In this document: positions 19,594-28,416 of the stretch, one piece after another | Numbering within the stretch: the first letter of the stretch is position 1 | How the letters are laid out: each line of letters begins with the position of its first letter | Source: Micromonospora rosaria | GTDB taxonomy: Bacteria; Actinomycetota; Actinomycetes; Mycobacteriales; Micromonosporaceae | Direction: 5' to 3' | Length of the DNA stretch: 64,000 bases | NCBI RefSeq assembly: GCF_001567585.1 | Contig: NZ_LRQV01000011.1 | Span: 1-64,000 of the forward strand | Made by a program: the position numbers and the translations under genes | Notes under the pieces: model-generated | Told to the model about the DNA's origin: nothing | Database searches by the model: none | What the model saw: the letters and a program-made list of their open reading frames with translations, nothing else

Positions 19594-19620
19594 AGTGTAA
19601 AGGTGAATAACGTTCACCTT
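19594..19620 (-). promoter_or_regulatory. Leaderless promoter with 21-bp palindromic operator for the mat-like operon
   Basis: AAGGTGAA (19600-19607) and TTCACCTT (19613-19620) form a perfect 8-bp inverted repeat with a 5-base spacer. Directly after it on the minus strand is TACACT (19599-19594), then 7 bases to the GTG at 19586. A protein bound to the palindrome would cover the spacer and -35 region. The regulator is unknown. Confidence 0.6.
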
Positions 19621-19715
19621 CTCCCCCATGTGTCCCGTCTGACAAGGGAAAACGGCTGTTACCACCCAGAGCTGGTTGCCGGCTGACAATCAACCGGACC
19701 TAGTAGGTTGGCCGG

Positions 19716-21794
19716 GTGGCCCGCAGCGTCTACCTCACCAGCGTCGGTTCCGGCGGAGGAAAGTCGACGATCGCGCTCGGTCTCGCCGAGCTGCTCTCCC
19801 GACAGGTCGAGCGGATCGGGGTGTTCCGGCCGCTGGTCTCGGGAAACCGCCCCGACCCCATCCTCTCCCTGCTCCGCGACCGCTACCGCGTGGACGGTAC
19901 CCCCGATGACCTGGCCGGGACCACATATGCCGAGGCCACGGCCCTGGTCGCGGACGGACGGCGGGAAGAACTGATCTCCCGGGTGGTCCAGCGGTACCGA
20001 ACGGTCGAGCGGCGGTGCCCGGCCGTCGTGGTGGTGGGTAGCGACTTCGCCGACTCCGGTGACGGCGCGGCCCCCCGCGAGCTGGCCTTCAACGCCCGGC
20101 TCGCCACCGAGTTCGGCAGCGTCGTGGTGCCGGTCGTCGACGGGTACGGCCAGACGCCGGAGGCGATCGCGGCGGCGGCCCGCGGGGCGTACCACGACCT
20201 GGTGGACCTGGGCGCGACGGTGCTCGCGGTGATCGCCAACCGGGTGCCCGAGACGATGGGCGCCATGCCCGAGCTGCCGGTGCCGGCGTACGCGATCCCG
20301 GAGGTGCCGACCGTGTCGGCGCCGACGGTGGCCGAGGTGGCCGCGGCGCTCGGCGCCACCCTGCTCGCCGGGGACGACGCCGCGCTCGGCCGGGACGTGC
20401 TCGACTACGTCGTCGGCGCGGCGCACGTGCCGACCCTGCTGGACCACCTCACCGACGGCTGTCTGGTGATCACCCCGGGCGACCGGGACGACCTGCTGGT
20501 GGCGGCGAGCGCCGCGCACGTGGCCGGTCAGGTCTCGGTGGCCGGGCTGGTGCTCACCCTCGGCGAGCAGCCGGACGCGCGGGCGATGCGGCTGGTCGAG
20601 CGGCTGAACACCGGCCTGGCGGTGCTCAGCGTGCCCAGCGACAGCTACGACACGGTGGCCGCGTCCAGCCGGATCGAGGGGCGGCCCAGCGCGGCCAACC
20701 CGCGCAAGGTGGAGGCCGCGCTCGGCGCCTTCGAGGCCAACGTGGACACCGACGACCTGGCCCGCCGGCTGGCGGTCAGCCGGTCGGAACGGGTCACCCC
20801 GATGATGTTCGAGTACGACCTGATCGACCGGGCCCGGACGCAGCGCCGGCACTTGGTGCTGCCGGAGGGGTCCGAGGAGCGGATCCTGCGTGCGGCGGAG
20901 ATCCTGCTGCGCCGGGGCGTGGCCGACCTCACCCTGCTCGGCCGCCCCGACGACGTCGCCCGGCGCACCCGGGAACTGGGCATCGACATCGGCGGGGCCA
21001 CCGTGGTCGACCCGGCGACCAGCCCGTGGCGCGAGGAGTTCACCGAGGCGTACGCGGCGCTGCGCGCCCACCGGGGCGTCACCGCCGACCTGGCCCACGA
21101 CATCGTGGCCCAGCCGAACTACTTCGGCACGATGATGGTGCACGCCGGGTACGCCGACGGGATGGTCTCCGGGGCCACCCACACCACCGCCGCCACCATC
21201 CGCCCGGCGTTCGAGATCATCCGTACCGTGCCGGGGCTCTCGGTCGCCTCCAGCGTCTTCTTCATGCTGCTGGCCGACCGGGTGCTGGTCTACGGCGACT
21301 GCGCGGTCAACCCCGACCCGGACGCCGCCCAGCTCGCCGACATCGCCATCTCCTCGGCCGACACCGCCGCCCAGTTCGGCATCGAGCCCCGGGTGGCGAT
21401 GCTGTCGTACTCCACCGGCAGCTCCGGGGCCGGGGCGGACGTGGAGAAGGTCGCGGCGGCCACCGCGCTGGTCCGCGAGCGCCGGCCCGACCTGCTGGTC
21501 GAGGGGCCGATCCAGTACGACGCGGCGATCGACGCGCAGGTCGCGGCGACGAAGCTGCCGGAGAGCCCGGTCGCCGGCCGGGCCACGGTCTTCATCTTCC
21601 CGGACCTGAACACCGGCAACAACACGTACAAGGCGGTGCAGCGCTCGGCCGGCGCGGTCGCCGTCGGCCCGGTCATGCAGGGCCTGAACCGCCCGGTCAA
21701 CGACCTGTCCCGGGGCGCGACCGTGCCCGACATCGTCAACACGGTGGCGATCACCGCCATCCAGGCCGCCGCCAGCGGGGAGGTGCCGTCGTGA
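19716..21794 (+). CDS. pta: Phosphate acetyltransferase (long, with N-terminal DRTGG domains)
   Basis: A 692-residue cytoplasmic enzyme interconverting acetyl-CoA and acetyl phosphate. The N-terminal part has a P-loop-like GSGGGKS (11-17) from the dethiobiotin-synthase-type fold and a DRTGG regulatory domain. The catalytic PTA domain fills about 375-690 with LPEGSEERILRAAEIL, VSGATHTTAATIRPA, SYSTGSSGAG and GRATVFIFPDLNTGN. Length is normal for the class II enzyme. The GTG start at 19716 has no clear ribosome site and lies about 10 bases after TAGTAG, so a leaderless start is possible. It overlaps ackA by 4 bases, giving the acetate overflow/assimilation operon. Confidence 0.96.
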   Translation: MARSVYLTSVGSGGGKSTIALGLAELLSRQVERIGVFRPLVSGNRPDPILSLLRDRYRVDGTPDDLAGTTYAEATALVADGRREELISRVVQRYRTVERRCPAVVVVGSDFADSGDGAAPRELAFNARLATEFGSVVVPVVDGYGQTPEAIAAAARGAYHDLVDLGATVLAVIANRVPETMGAMPELPVPAYAIPEVPTVSAPTVAEVAAALGATLLAGDDAALGRDVLDYVVGAAHVPTLLDHLTDGCLVITPGDRDDLLVAASAAHVAGQVSVAGLVLTLGEQPDARAMRLVERLNTGLAVLSVPSDSYDTVAASSRIEGRPSAANPRKVEAALGAFEANVDTDDLARRLAVSRSERVTPMMFEYDLIDRARTQRRHLVLPEGSEERILRAAEILLRRGVADLTLLGRPDDVARRTRELGIDIGGATVVDPATSPWREEFTEAYAALRAHRGVTADLAHDIVAQPNYFGTMMVHAGYADGMVSGATHTTAATIRPAFEIIRTVPGLSVASSVFFMLLADRVLVYGDCAVNPDPDAAQLADIAISSADTAAQFGIEPRVAMLSYSTGSSGAGADVEKVAAATALVRERRPDLLVEGPIQYDAAIDAQVAATKLPESPVAGRATVFIFPDLNTGNNTYKAVQRSAGAVAVGPVMQGLNRPVNDLSRGATVPDIVNTVAITAIQAAASGEVPS

Positions 21795-22906
21795 GTCGGG
21801 TGCTGGTGCTCAACTCCGGGTCGTCGTCGGTGAAGTACCGGCTGTACGACGGGGAGTCGGTGACCGACCGGGGCACCGTCGAGCGGATCGGTGAGCCGGG
21901 CGGCGGGCCGCCCGACCACGCCACGGCGGTCCGGGAGATCCTCGCCCGGCTCGACCTCACCGGCCTGGTGGCGGTCGGGCACCGGGTGGTGCACGGCGGC
22001 CGGCGGTTCAGCGCGCCGGTGCTCGTCGACGACGCGGTCCTGGCCGGCATCGAGGAACTGGTGCCGCTCGCCCCGCTGCACAACCCGGCGAACCTGGCCG
22101 GCATCGTCGAGGCGCGGCGGGTGCTGCCGGACGTGCCCCAGGTGGCGGTCTTCGACACCGCGTTCCACCACACCCTGCCCGAGGCCGCCGCCACGTACGC
22201 GATCGACCGCGAGGTCGCCCAGCGGTACGACATCCGCCGGTACGGCTTCCACGGCACCTCGCACGGGTACGTCTCCCGGCGTACCGCCGACCTGCTCGGC
22301 CGCCCGTACGCCGAGCTGAACACCATCACCCTGCACCTGGGCAACGGCGCCAGCGCGTGCGCGGTCGCCGGTGGGCGCAGCGTGGCCACCTCGATGGGCA
22401 TGTCCCCGCTCGAAGGGCTGGTCATGGGTACCCGCAGCGGCGACCTGGACCCGACCGTCGTCTTCCACCTGCGCCGCGAGGGCGGGCTCGGCGTCGACGA
22501 GATCGACGACCTGCTCAACCACCGCAGCGGGCTGCTCGGCCTGACCGGCGCCAACGACATGCGGGAGGTGCTGGCCCGACGGGAGGCCGGCGACCCGGCC
22601 GCCACCCTCGCCTTCGACGTCTACTGCCGCCGGATCACCGGCTACGTCGGGGCGTACTACGCCCTGCTCGGCCGGGTCGACGCGGTCACCTTCACCGCCG
22701 GGGTGGGCGAGCACGCCGCCGAGGTCCGGGCCGCCGCGCTAACCGGGCTGGACCGGCTGGGCATCGCGGTCGACCCGGCGCGCAACGCCGGCCACGGGGA
22801 CCGGGTGATCTCGCCGGCCGGCGCGGAGGTGGCGGTCTGCGTGATCGGCACCGACGAGGAGTTGGAGATCGCCCTCCAGACCCGCGCCGTGGTCGCCGCC
22901 GCCTGA
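21791..22906 (+). CDS. ackA: Acetate kinase
   Basis: A 371-residue kinase converting acetyl phosphate plus ADP to acetate plus ATP, and the reverse. Family landmarks: the N-terminal LVLNSGSSSVKYRL, RVVHGG, the VFDTAFHHTLPEAA block, RRYGFHGTSHGYVS, LHLGNGAS, MGTRSGDLDP and FTAGVGEHAAEVR. The GTG start at 21791 overlaps the pta stop (GTGA), so both enzymes are made in step. No truncation or odd residue was noticed. Confidence 0.97.
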   Translation: MSRVLVLNSGSSSVKYRLYDGESVTDRGTVERIGEPGGGPPDHATAVREILARLDLTGLVAVGHRVVHGGRRFSAPVLVDDAVLAGIEELVPLAPLHNPANLAGIVEARRVLPDVPQVAVFDTAFHHTLPEAAATYAIDREVAQRYDIRRYGFHGTSHGYVSRRTADLLGRPYAELNTITLHLGNGASACAVAGGRSVATSMGMSPLEGLVMGTRSGDLDPTVVFHLRREGGLGVDEIDDLLNHRSGLLGLTGANDMREVLARREAGDPAATLAFDVYCRRITGYVGAYYALLGRVDAVTFTAGVGEHAAEVRAAALTGLDRLGIAVDPARNAGHGDRVISPAGAEVAVCVIGTDEELEIALQTRAVVAAA

Positions 22907-22954
22907 CCCGCCGACCCGGGTGCGGCCCGGCGGCCGGTTCCCACCGGACCGGGT

Positions 22955-23012
22955 CCGGGCGGCTCGGGTTCCGTCCGGGTGGCTCGGGTTCCTTCCGGGT
23001 GGCCAGTTCCGG
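22955..23012. repeat. Short 20-bp tandem repeat after ackA
   Basis: Two 20-bp units (22955-22974 and 22975-22994, pattern CCGGGYGGCTCGGGTTCCKT) and a decayed third, in the 175-bp gap between ackA and the hydrolase gene. Confidence 0.7.
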
Positions 23013-23081
23013 CCGGGTGGGTGAGGGCAGCCGACCCGGAAGGTGGGAACGCGCGACCGGCCCCGGCCCTACCGTGAAACG

Positions 23082-23987
23082 ATGGGGGTCACGCGGCTGG
23101 TCGCCGTCCTGCTGACGGCACTGCTGACGGCCGGCTGCGCAACGACCGCGACCACGGCCGGCGGGGCACCGCCGGCGTCGCGGGCGCCCGGGGGAGCGTA
23201 CGCCGTCGGCGTGCGTACGCTCACCCTCGACCCCACCTCCGAACGGCCCCTGCCGCTGACCGTCTGGTACCCGGCCGACGGGGCCGAGGTGGCCGACGGG
23301 CGGTTCCCGGTGGTCGTCTACAGCCACGGCCTGCACAGCCTGCCCGAACTGCACGCCGCGCTGACCACCCGGTGGGCCGCCGCCGGGTTCGTGGTGGCCG
23401 CCCCCACCTACCCGCACACCAACCGCCACGCCGCCCGGTTCACCCGGGCCGACGTCCGGCACCAGCCGGCCGACGGGTGGCGGGTGATCCGGCACCTGGT
23501 CCGCCTGGACGCCCGCCGGGGCGACCCGCTGGCCGGGCACCTGGACACCCGGCGGATCGCCGCCGCCGGGCACTCGGCGGGCGGCTTCACCACCGCCGGC
23601 ATGTTCGCCGCCGGACACCACGCCCGGCTGCGCGCCGGCATCGTCATCGCCGGGGGCGCGCTGGCCGGCAGCTTCGCCGGCCCCGACCGGCCGGTCCTGT
23701 TCGTGCACGGCACGGCGGACCCGATCGTCCCGCTCACCGCCGGTCGCGCCGCCTACCAGCGGGTACGCGGACCGTCGGCGTTCCTCGGCCTGCTCGGCCA
23801 GGGCCACGGCGAGTACCTGAACCCGGGCCGGCCGGGCTTCGTCCAGGTGCTGGCGACCACCACCGACTTCCTGCGCTGGACGCTCTACGGGGACGCGGCG
23901 GCGGGACGACGGCTCCCCGCCAACGCCCGGCTGCCCGGGGTGACCACCTTCGAGAACCGCCTCGACCCGGCCGGGCCGACCGGCTGA
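23082..23987 (+). CDS. Alpha/beta-hydrolase lipoprotein (copy 1 of a tandem pair)
   Basis: A 301-residue exported lipoprotein: signal peptide with lipobox LTAGC (Cys19), then an alpha/beta-hydrolase resembling the PAF-acetylhydrolase/dienelactone-hydrolase group. The oxyanion region is VVYSHGLHS, the nucleophile elbow is AAGHSAGG, the acid lies in HGTADPIVP and the histidine in GQGHGEY. The substrate is unknown; esters at the cell surface are likely. The next gene encodes a clear paralogue of the same layout, so the pair arose by tandem duplication. The ATG at 23082 is chosen because it starts a proper signal peptide. Confidence 0.85.
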   Translation: MGVTRLVAVLLTALLTAGCATTATTAGGAPPASRAPGGAYAVGVRTLTLDPTSERPLPLTVWYPADGAEVADGRFPVVVYSHGLHSLPELHAALTTRWAAAGFVVAAPTYPHTNRHAARFTRADVRHQPADGWRVIRHLVRLDARRGDPLAGHLDTRRIAAAGHSAGGFTTAGMFAAGHHARLRAGIVIAGGALAGSFAGPDRPVLFVHGTADPIVPLTAGRAAYQRVRGPSAFLGLLGQGHGEYLNPGRPGFVQVLATTTDFLRWTLYGDAAAGRRLPANARLPGVTTFENRLDPAGPTG

Positions 23988-24115
23988 CGCCGCGCCGAGC
24001 CGCACCGCACCGCAGCCGCGTGACGCCGCCGGGAGCGGGTACGCGACCCGAGCCGCCGTCGACGCTGCGCCGATGCCGGGCCGGCGGTCCGCGCGGGCAG
24101 GGCACAATCGGAGCC

Positions 24116-25084
24116 ATGCTCGCCCGCCGTACCCTCGCCCTGTTGACCAGCGCCGTCCTGACCGCCGGGGTGGTGGGCTGCGCGGATGCCGAACCGCAGG
24201 GGTCACCGGCCGCCCCGGCCGGGCCGTCGACGGCGGCGGCCACCCCGAGCCCCCGGGTCTCCGCCGGTACCGCCCCCACCCGCAGTCACGCGGTCGGCGT
24301 ACGCCAGCTCCGGCTGAACCGGGACGGCGACCGCGCCCTGCCGACCACGCTTTGGTACCCGGCCCGGGGTGACGCCGGCGACGCCCCGCGACGGGGGGCG
24401 ACCGCTGCGGCCGGGCGGTTCCCGGTGGTGGTGTTCAGCCACGGCCTGGGCGCCCGGCCGGACGACTACGCGGCGCTGCTGACCCGCTGGGCCGCCGCCG
24501 GCTTCGTGGTCGCCGCCCCGACCTTCCCGCGCACCGGTCGCGGCGGCGACGGCAACGTGCTGGACGTGCTCAACCAGCCGGCCGACGTGTCGTACGTGCT
24601 GGACGAGGTGCTGGCGCTCGACGACGCCGACGGCGACCCGCTGCGCGGCCGGCTGGACACCGACCGGGTGGCGGCGGCCGGGCACTCCGCCGGTGGGGTG
24701 ACCACCATCGGGCTCTTCACCGCCGGCCGCGACGACCGGCTCGACGCCGGGGTGGTCTTCGCCGGTACCGCCCTGGGCGTGGGTACCGCCTTCGCCGGGG
24801 CCGCCGCCCCGCAACTGTTCGTGCACGGCGAACTGGACGAGGTGGTCGAGTACGCGGCCGGCAGGGCGGCGTACGACCGGGTGCCCTGGCCGAAGGCGAT
24901 GCTCAGCCTGCCGGACGGCGACCACGGGCGCGGCCTGCTCGCCGACGGCGCCACCCTGCGGGTGGTGTCGGACACCACGGTCGGGTTCCTCCGCTGGTCC
25001 CTGTACGGCGACCCGGCCGCGAAGCGCCGGATGACCGCCGACGCCACCCGAGGCGGCCTCGCCACCCTCGACGACCGCCTGTAA
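24116..25084 (+). CDS. Alpha/beta-hydrolase lipoprotein (copy 2 of a tandem pair)
   Basis: A 322-residue paralogue of the preceding gene. It has a signal peptide with a lipobox ending at Cys22 (VVGC), VVFSHGLGA, nucleophile elbow AAGHSAGG, acid region HGELDEVVE and catalytic histidine in DGDHGRG. The two copies share the RFPVVV, TRWAAAGFVVAAPT and RWSLYGDPAA type blocks but differ in the loops, which suggests different substrates. The stop codon TAA (25082-25084) is the first three bases of a palindromic repeat found elsewhere in the window. Confidence 0.85.
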   Translation: MLARRTLALLTSAVLTAGVVGCADAEPQGSPAAPAGPSTAAATPSPRVSAGTAPTRSHAVGVRQLRLNRDGDRALPTTLWYPARGDAGDAPRRGATAAAGRFPVVVFSHGLGARPDDYAALLTRWAAAGFVVAAPTFPRTGRGGDGNVLDVLNQPADVSYVLDEVLALDDADGDPLRGRLDTDRVAAAGHSAGGVTTIGLFTAGRDDRLDAGVVFAGTALGVGTAFAGAAAPQLFVHGELDEVVEYAAGRAAYDRVPWPKAMLSLPDGDHGRGLLADGATLRVVSDTTVGFLRWSLYGDPAAKRRMTADATRGGLATLDDRL

Positions 25085-25131
25085 GGAAGGGCCCCCTCTT
25101 AACGCATACGGTAGAGAGGGGAACCCTTCTC
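25082..25131 (+). repeat. Stop-codon-linked double-palindrome repeat, copy A
   Basis: Begins with TAAGGAAGGGCCCCC, whose TAA is the hydrolase stop codon, passes through CTTAACGCATACGGTAGAG and ends near AACCCTTCT. It matches copies B (26179-26232) and C (37155-37208) when all are read from the stop codon outward. Each half is itself an imperfect inverted repeat. Confidence 0.85.
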
Positions 25132-25196
25132 ACCCACGGGCCCCGCGCCGGGCGCGGCGTGGCGGGCGGGGTGGCGGGAGCAGCAGGGGCGGGCGC

Positions 25197-26150
25197 TCAG
25201 GCGGTGTGGTCGACGACCAGCTTGCCGAAGACGGTCCCGGCGTGCAGCTGGGCGAAGGCGTCCTCGATCCGGCTGAACGGGACCACGCTGTCGACCACCG
25301 GCCGGACCTTCCGCTGCGCGCAGAAGGTGAGCAGGTCACGCAGCTCGTCGCAGGTGCCCATCGAGGTACCCACGATCTCCAGCTGCATGGCGAAGACCCG
25401 GCGCAGGTTGACCGTCGGCTCGTGCCCGGCGGTGGCCCCGGAGACGACGATCCGGGCCATCGGCGCGGCCGACTTCAGCGAGTGGTCGAAGGTGGCCGCG
25501 CCGACCGTCTCGATCACCACGTCGACCCGCTCCGGCAGCCGGGCGCCGGGCTCGACCGCGGTGGCCCCCAGCTCGGCGATCCGCGCCCGCTTGGCGGCGT
25601 CACGGCTGGTCGCGTACACCCTCTTGCCCATCGCGACGGCCAGCGCCACGGCGGCGGTGGCCACCCCGCCGCCCGCGCCCTGCACCAGGACCGCGGCGGC
25701 GTCGTCCACCCGGCCCTTGGTGGTGAGCATCCGCCACGCGGTCAACCAGGCCGTGGGCAGGCACGCCGCGTCGGTCAGCGACATCCCCGCCGGCAGCGGC
25801 AGCAGGCTCGACCGGGGTACGGCGACCCGCTCGGCGAAGGTACCCGGGAAGTGCTCGGAGAGGATCGAGATCCCCCGGGGGTCGCCCGGGTCGGCGATCA
25901 GCGGGTAGACCACCACCTCGTTGCCGTCCGGGTCGATGCCGGCGGCGTCGCAGCCGAGGATCATCGGGAGCCGGTCGGCGGGCAGCCCCACGCCGCGCAG
26001 CGACCAGATGTCGTGGTGGTTCAGCGAGCTGGCCCGGACCTGCACGGTCACCCAGTCGTCGTCCGGGTGGACGGGCTCGGGCTGCTCCCCCACGGTCAGC
26101 GCGGCGAGCGGGTTGTCGGCGTCGGTCCGGGAGGCGAAGGCGGCACGCAT
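25197..26150 (-). CDS. Quinone oxidoreductase / zinc-type alcohol dehydrogenase-like protein
   Basis: A 317-residue medium-chain dehydrogenase/reductase. The N-terminal GroES-like domain includes SSLNHHDIWSLRG and ILGCDAAG. The nucleotide-binding domain has VLVQGAGGGVATAAV (a Gly-rich loop of the A/GxGxxG kind). The C-terminal end DAFAQLHAGTVFGKLVV is typical of NADPH:quinone reductases. It probably uses NADPH to reduce quinones or enones; substrate unknown. It is the second gene after malic enzyme on the minus strand, separated from it by repeat copy B, whose end lies about 28 bases before this start, so co-transcription is uncertain. Confidence 0.88.
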   Translation of the reverse strand: MRAAFASRTDADNPLAALTVGEQPEPVHPDDDWVTVQVRASSLNHHDIWSLRGVGLPADRLPMILGCDAAGIDPDGNEVVVYPLIADPGDPRGISILSEHFPGTFAERVAVPRSSLLPLPAGMSLTDAACLPTAWLTAWRMLTTKGRVDDAAAVLVQGAGGGVATAAVALAVAMGKRVYATSRDAAKRARIAELGATAVEPGARLPERVDVVIETVGAATFDHSLKSAAPMARIVVSGATAGHEPTVNLRRVFAMQLEIVGTSMGTCDELRDLLTFCAQRKVRPVVDSVVPFSRIEDAFAQLHAGTVFGKLVVDHTA

Positions 26151-26178
26151 GGTCCGGACCGTAACAAGGATGGCGGGT

Positions 26179-26232
26179 GTTAAGAAGGGGTCCCTCCTCT
26201 ACCAAACAGGTTAAGAAGGGGCCCTTCCTTGC
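26179..26232 (-). repeat. Stop-codon-linked double-palindrome repeat, copy B
   Basis: On the minus strand it starts 3 bases after the malic-enzyme stop with GCAAGGAAGGGCCCC, runs through TTCTTAAC and GGTAGAGGAGGG, and ends ACCCCTTCTTAACA. The two halves are direct repeats of each other, and each is an imperfect inverted repeat. Confidence 0.85.
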
Positions 26233-26235
26233 ACC

Positions 26236-27414
26236 TCAGGCGCGGGCGACGCCGGCGCGGCGGGCGGCTTCGGCGACCGCCTCGGCCACCGCCGGGGCGA
26301 CCCGGGGGTCCAGCGGAGAGGGGACGATGGCGTCCGGGGTCAGCTCGCCGTCGACCACGGCGGCGATCGCGTCGGCGGCGGCCACCTTCATGGTGTCGGT
26401 GATCGTGGTGGCGCGGGCGGCCAGCGCCCCCTGGAAGACGCCGGGGAAGGCCAGCACGTTGTTGATCTGGTTGGGGTGGTCGCTGCGCCCGGTGGCGACC
26501 ACCGCGACGTGCCGGGCGGCCACCTCGGGGTCCACCTCGGGGGTCGGGTTGGCCAGGGCGAAGACGATGCCGCCGGGGGCCATCCCGGCCACCGCCGCCT
26601 CCGGGATCCGACCGCCGGAGACCCCGACCAGGACGTCCGCGCCACGCAGCGCCTCGGTGACGTCCCCGGTACGGCCCTCGGCGTTGGTGGTGGCGGCCAG
26701 GTCGGCCTTGGTCCCGGTGAGGCCGTCCCGGTGCCGGCCGAGGATGCCCCGCGAGTCGCAGACCACCACCCGCTGCGGGTCGACGCCCCCGGCGACCAGC
26801 ATCCGGGTGACCGCGACCCCGGCCGCGCCCGCCCCGCTGACCGCCACCCGCAGGTCACCGAGCTTGCGGTTGAGCAGGGTCGCGGCGTTGCGCAGGGCGG
26901 CGAGCACGACGATCGCGGTGCCGTGCTGGTCGTCGTGGAAGACCGGGATGTCGAGCGCCTCGTCGAGCCGGCGTTCGATCTCGAAGCAGCGGGGCGCGCT
27001 GATGTCCTCCAGGTTGATCCCGCCGAAGGAGGGGGCCAACGCGGTGACCGTGGCGACGATCTCGTCCACGTCCTGGGTGTCCAGGCAGACGGGGACCGCG
27101 TCGATCCCGCCGAACTGCTTGAAGAGCACCGCCTTGCCCTCCATCACGGGCAGGGCGGCCCGGGGCCCGATGTTGCCCAGGCCGAGGACGGCGGACCCGT
27201 CGGTCACCACGGCGACGGTGTGCGACACCCAGGTGTAGTCGTCGACGAGGGCGGGGTCGGCGGCGATGGCCTCGCAGACCCGGGCCACGCCGGGGGTGTA
27301 GGCCAGGGAGAGGTCGTCCCGGCTGGTGAGGGGGACCGTCGAGGCGACGGCGAGCTTGCCGCCGGCGTGCAGGCGGAAGACGGGATCAGCGGGGTCCACG
27401 GTGGACGAAGGCAT
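26236..27414 (-). CDS. NAD(P)-dependent malic enzyme
   Basis: A 392-residue enzyme decarboxylating malate to pyruvate, linking the TCA cycle to pyruvate. The N-terminal domain has LAYTPGVARVCEAI, the Lys-containing MEGKAVLFKQFGGIDAVP and the metal region FHDDQHGTAIV. The NAD(P) domain has AVSGAGAAGVAVTR. The short length is typical of bacterial single-domain malic enzymes without the C-terminal Pta-like part. The ATG at 27414 is chosen for its GGAG site 8 bases away. Cofactor preference cannot be told from what I can see. Confidence 0.93.
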   Translation of the reverse strand: MPSSTVDPADPVFRLHAGGKLAVASTVPLTSRDDLSLAYTPGVARVCEAIAADPALVDDYTWVSHTVAVVTDGSAVLGLGNIGPRAALPVMEGKAVLFKQFGGIDAVPVCLDTQDVDEIVATVTALAPSFGGINLEDISAPRCFEIERRLDEALDIPVFHDDQHGTAIVVLAALRNAATLLNRKLGDLRVAVSGAGAAGVAVTRMLVAGGVDPQRVVVCDSRGILGRHRDGLTGTKADLAATTNAEGRTGDVTEALRGADVLVGVSGGRIPEAAVAGMAPGGIVFALANPTPEVDPEVAARHVAVVATGRSDHPNQINNVLAFPGVFQGALAARATTITDTMKVAAADAIAAVVDGELTPDAIVPSPLDPRVAPAVAEAVAEAARRAGVARA

Positions 27415-27558
27415 GGTGACTCCAGGATCTGTCGAGCAGATTTGGGGCGGGCCGGCGCGGGCACGAAGGTGAGGCGGCGAGCGGCGGCGCGCGGTACGGG
27501 GGTCACCCGGACACCAGCCGAGCATAGTGTCAGCAGCGGAAGCAGGTTGTGAGTAGGG

Positions 27559-27909
27559 TCATACCGGGGGTCGGGCGAGCCGCCCCGGGCGGGGCCAGTA
27601 GCGCAGCAGCACCCGCCCCTGGACGTCCGCCACCCCGTACGCCCGGGAGTCGTCGGTGACCAGGTCGTTGTCGCCGCGTACCCACCAGCCACCGTCCTGG
27701 GCCCGGACCGCGCGCTTGACCACCAGCAACTCGGGGCGGCTGCGGAAGACCGCCAGCACGACGTCACCGGGTCGGACCGGCCGGCCACCGCGCCGGACCA
27801 GCACCGCGTCCCCGTGGCGCAGCGTCGGGGACATGGAGGGCCCGGTCACCAGGACGGGCACCAGGAGCCCTCGCAGCCGGGGCGCGAAGTCGCCGTCGTC
27901 GGCCCGCAT
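27559..27909 (-). CDS. sodX: Nickel-SOD maturation peptidase (S24/S26 type)
   Basis: A 116-residue Ser/Lys peptidase that probably cuts the leader from the SodN precursor, so that the new N-terminal histidine can bind nickel. The motif GPSMSPTL puts the nucleophile at Ser25; Lys65 in LLVVKRAV is the general base, and GDNDLVTDDSRAYG is the box-E-like end of the family. There is no convincing membrane anchor, fitting a cytoplasmic substrate. GGAGGTGA precedes the ATG at 27909. It is divergent from sodN with 85 bases between, so both may share a regulatory region, probably nickel-responsive as in Streptomyces (inference). Confidence 0.92.
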   Translation of the reverse strand: MRADDGDFAPRLRGLLVPVLVTGPSMSPTLRHGDAVLVRRGGRPVRPGDVVLAVFRSRPELLVVKRAVRAQDGGWWVRGDNDLVTDDSRAYGVADVQGRVLLRYWPRPGRLARPPV

Positions 27910-27994
27910 CCGGGTTTCACCTCCGCCCCGCCGGGGAGCATCTCCAGGAGTAATGTCGGCTTGGATCATCGCAAACGTCCCATGGAGGAACCCG

Positions 27995-28399
27995 ATGCGA
28001 CTTCCGCGCATCCTTGCGCCCCGCGTGACCGCCAGCGCCCACTGCGACCTGCCGTGCGGCGTGTACGACCCGGCGCAGGCCCGGATCGAGGCCGAGTCGG
28101 TCAAGGCGATCTGTGAGAAGTACCAGTCGAACACCGACCCCGAGTTCCGGACCCGGGCCATCCTGATCAAGGAGCAGCGGGCCGACCTGGTCAAGCACCA
28201 CCTGTGGGTGCTGTGGACCGACTACTTCAAGCCCGCCCACTTCGAGAAGTACCCGCACCTGCACCAGCTCTTCAACGAGGCCACCAAGCTGGCCGGGGCG
28301 GCCGGCGCCAAGGGCGCGACCGACCCGACCAGGGCCGACGAGCTGCTGTCGAAGATCGACGAGATCTCCAAGATCTTCTGGGAGACCAAGCAGGCGTGA
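27995..28399 (+). CDS. sodN: Nickel superoxide dismutase precursor
   Basis: A 134-residue precursor with a 15-residue propeptide rich in Arg/Leu/Pro, followed by the nickel hook HCDLPCGVYDP starting at His16. His16, Cys17 and Cys21 (His1, Cys2 and Cys6 of the mature enzyme) are the ligands. The rest is the four-helix bundle ending in KIFWETKQA, as in Streptomyces SodN. It detoxifies superoxide in the cytoplasm. GGAGGA sits 6 bases before the ATG. It is divergent from its peptidase sodX, and a GC-rich hairpin follows the stop. Confidence 0.97.
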   Translation: MRLPRILAPRVTASAHCDLPCGVYDPAQARIEAESVKAICEKYQSNTDPEFRTRAILIKEQRADLVKHHLWVLWTDYFKPAHFEKYPHLHQLFNEATKLAGAAGAKGATDPTRADELLSKIDEISKIFWETKQA

Positions 28400-28416
28400 G
28401 CCTCGCTCGCGGCTCG

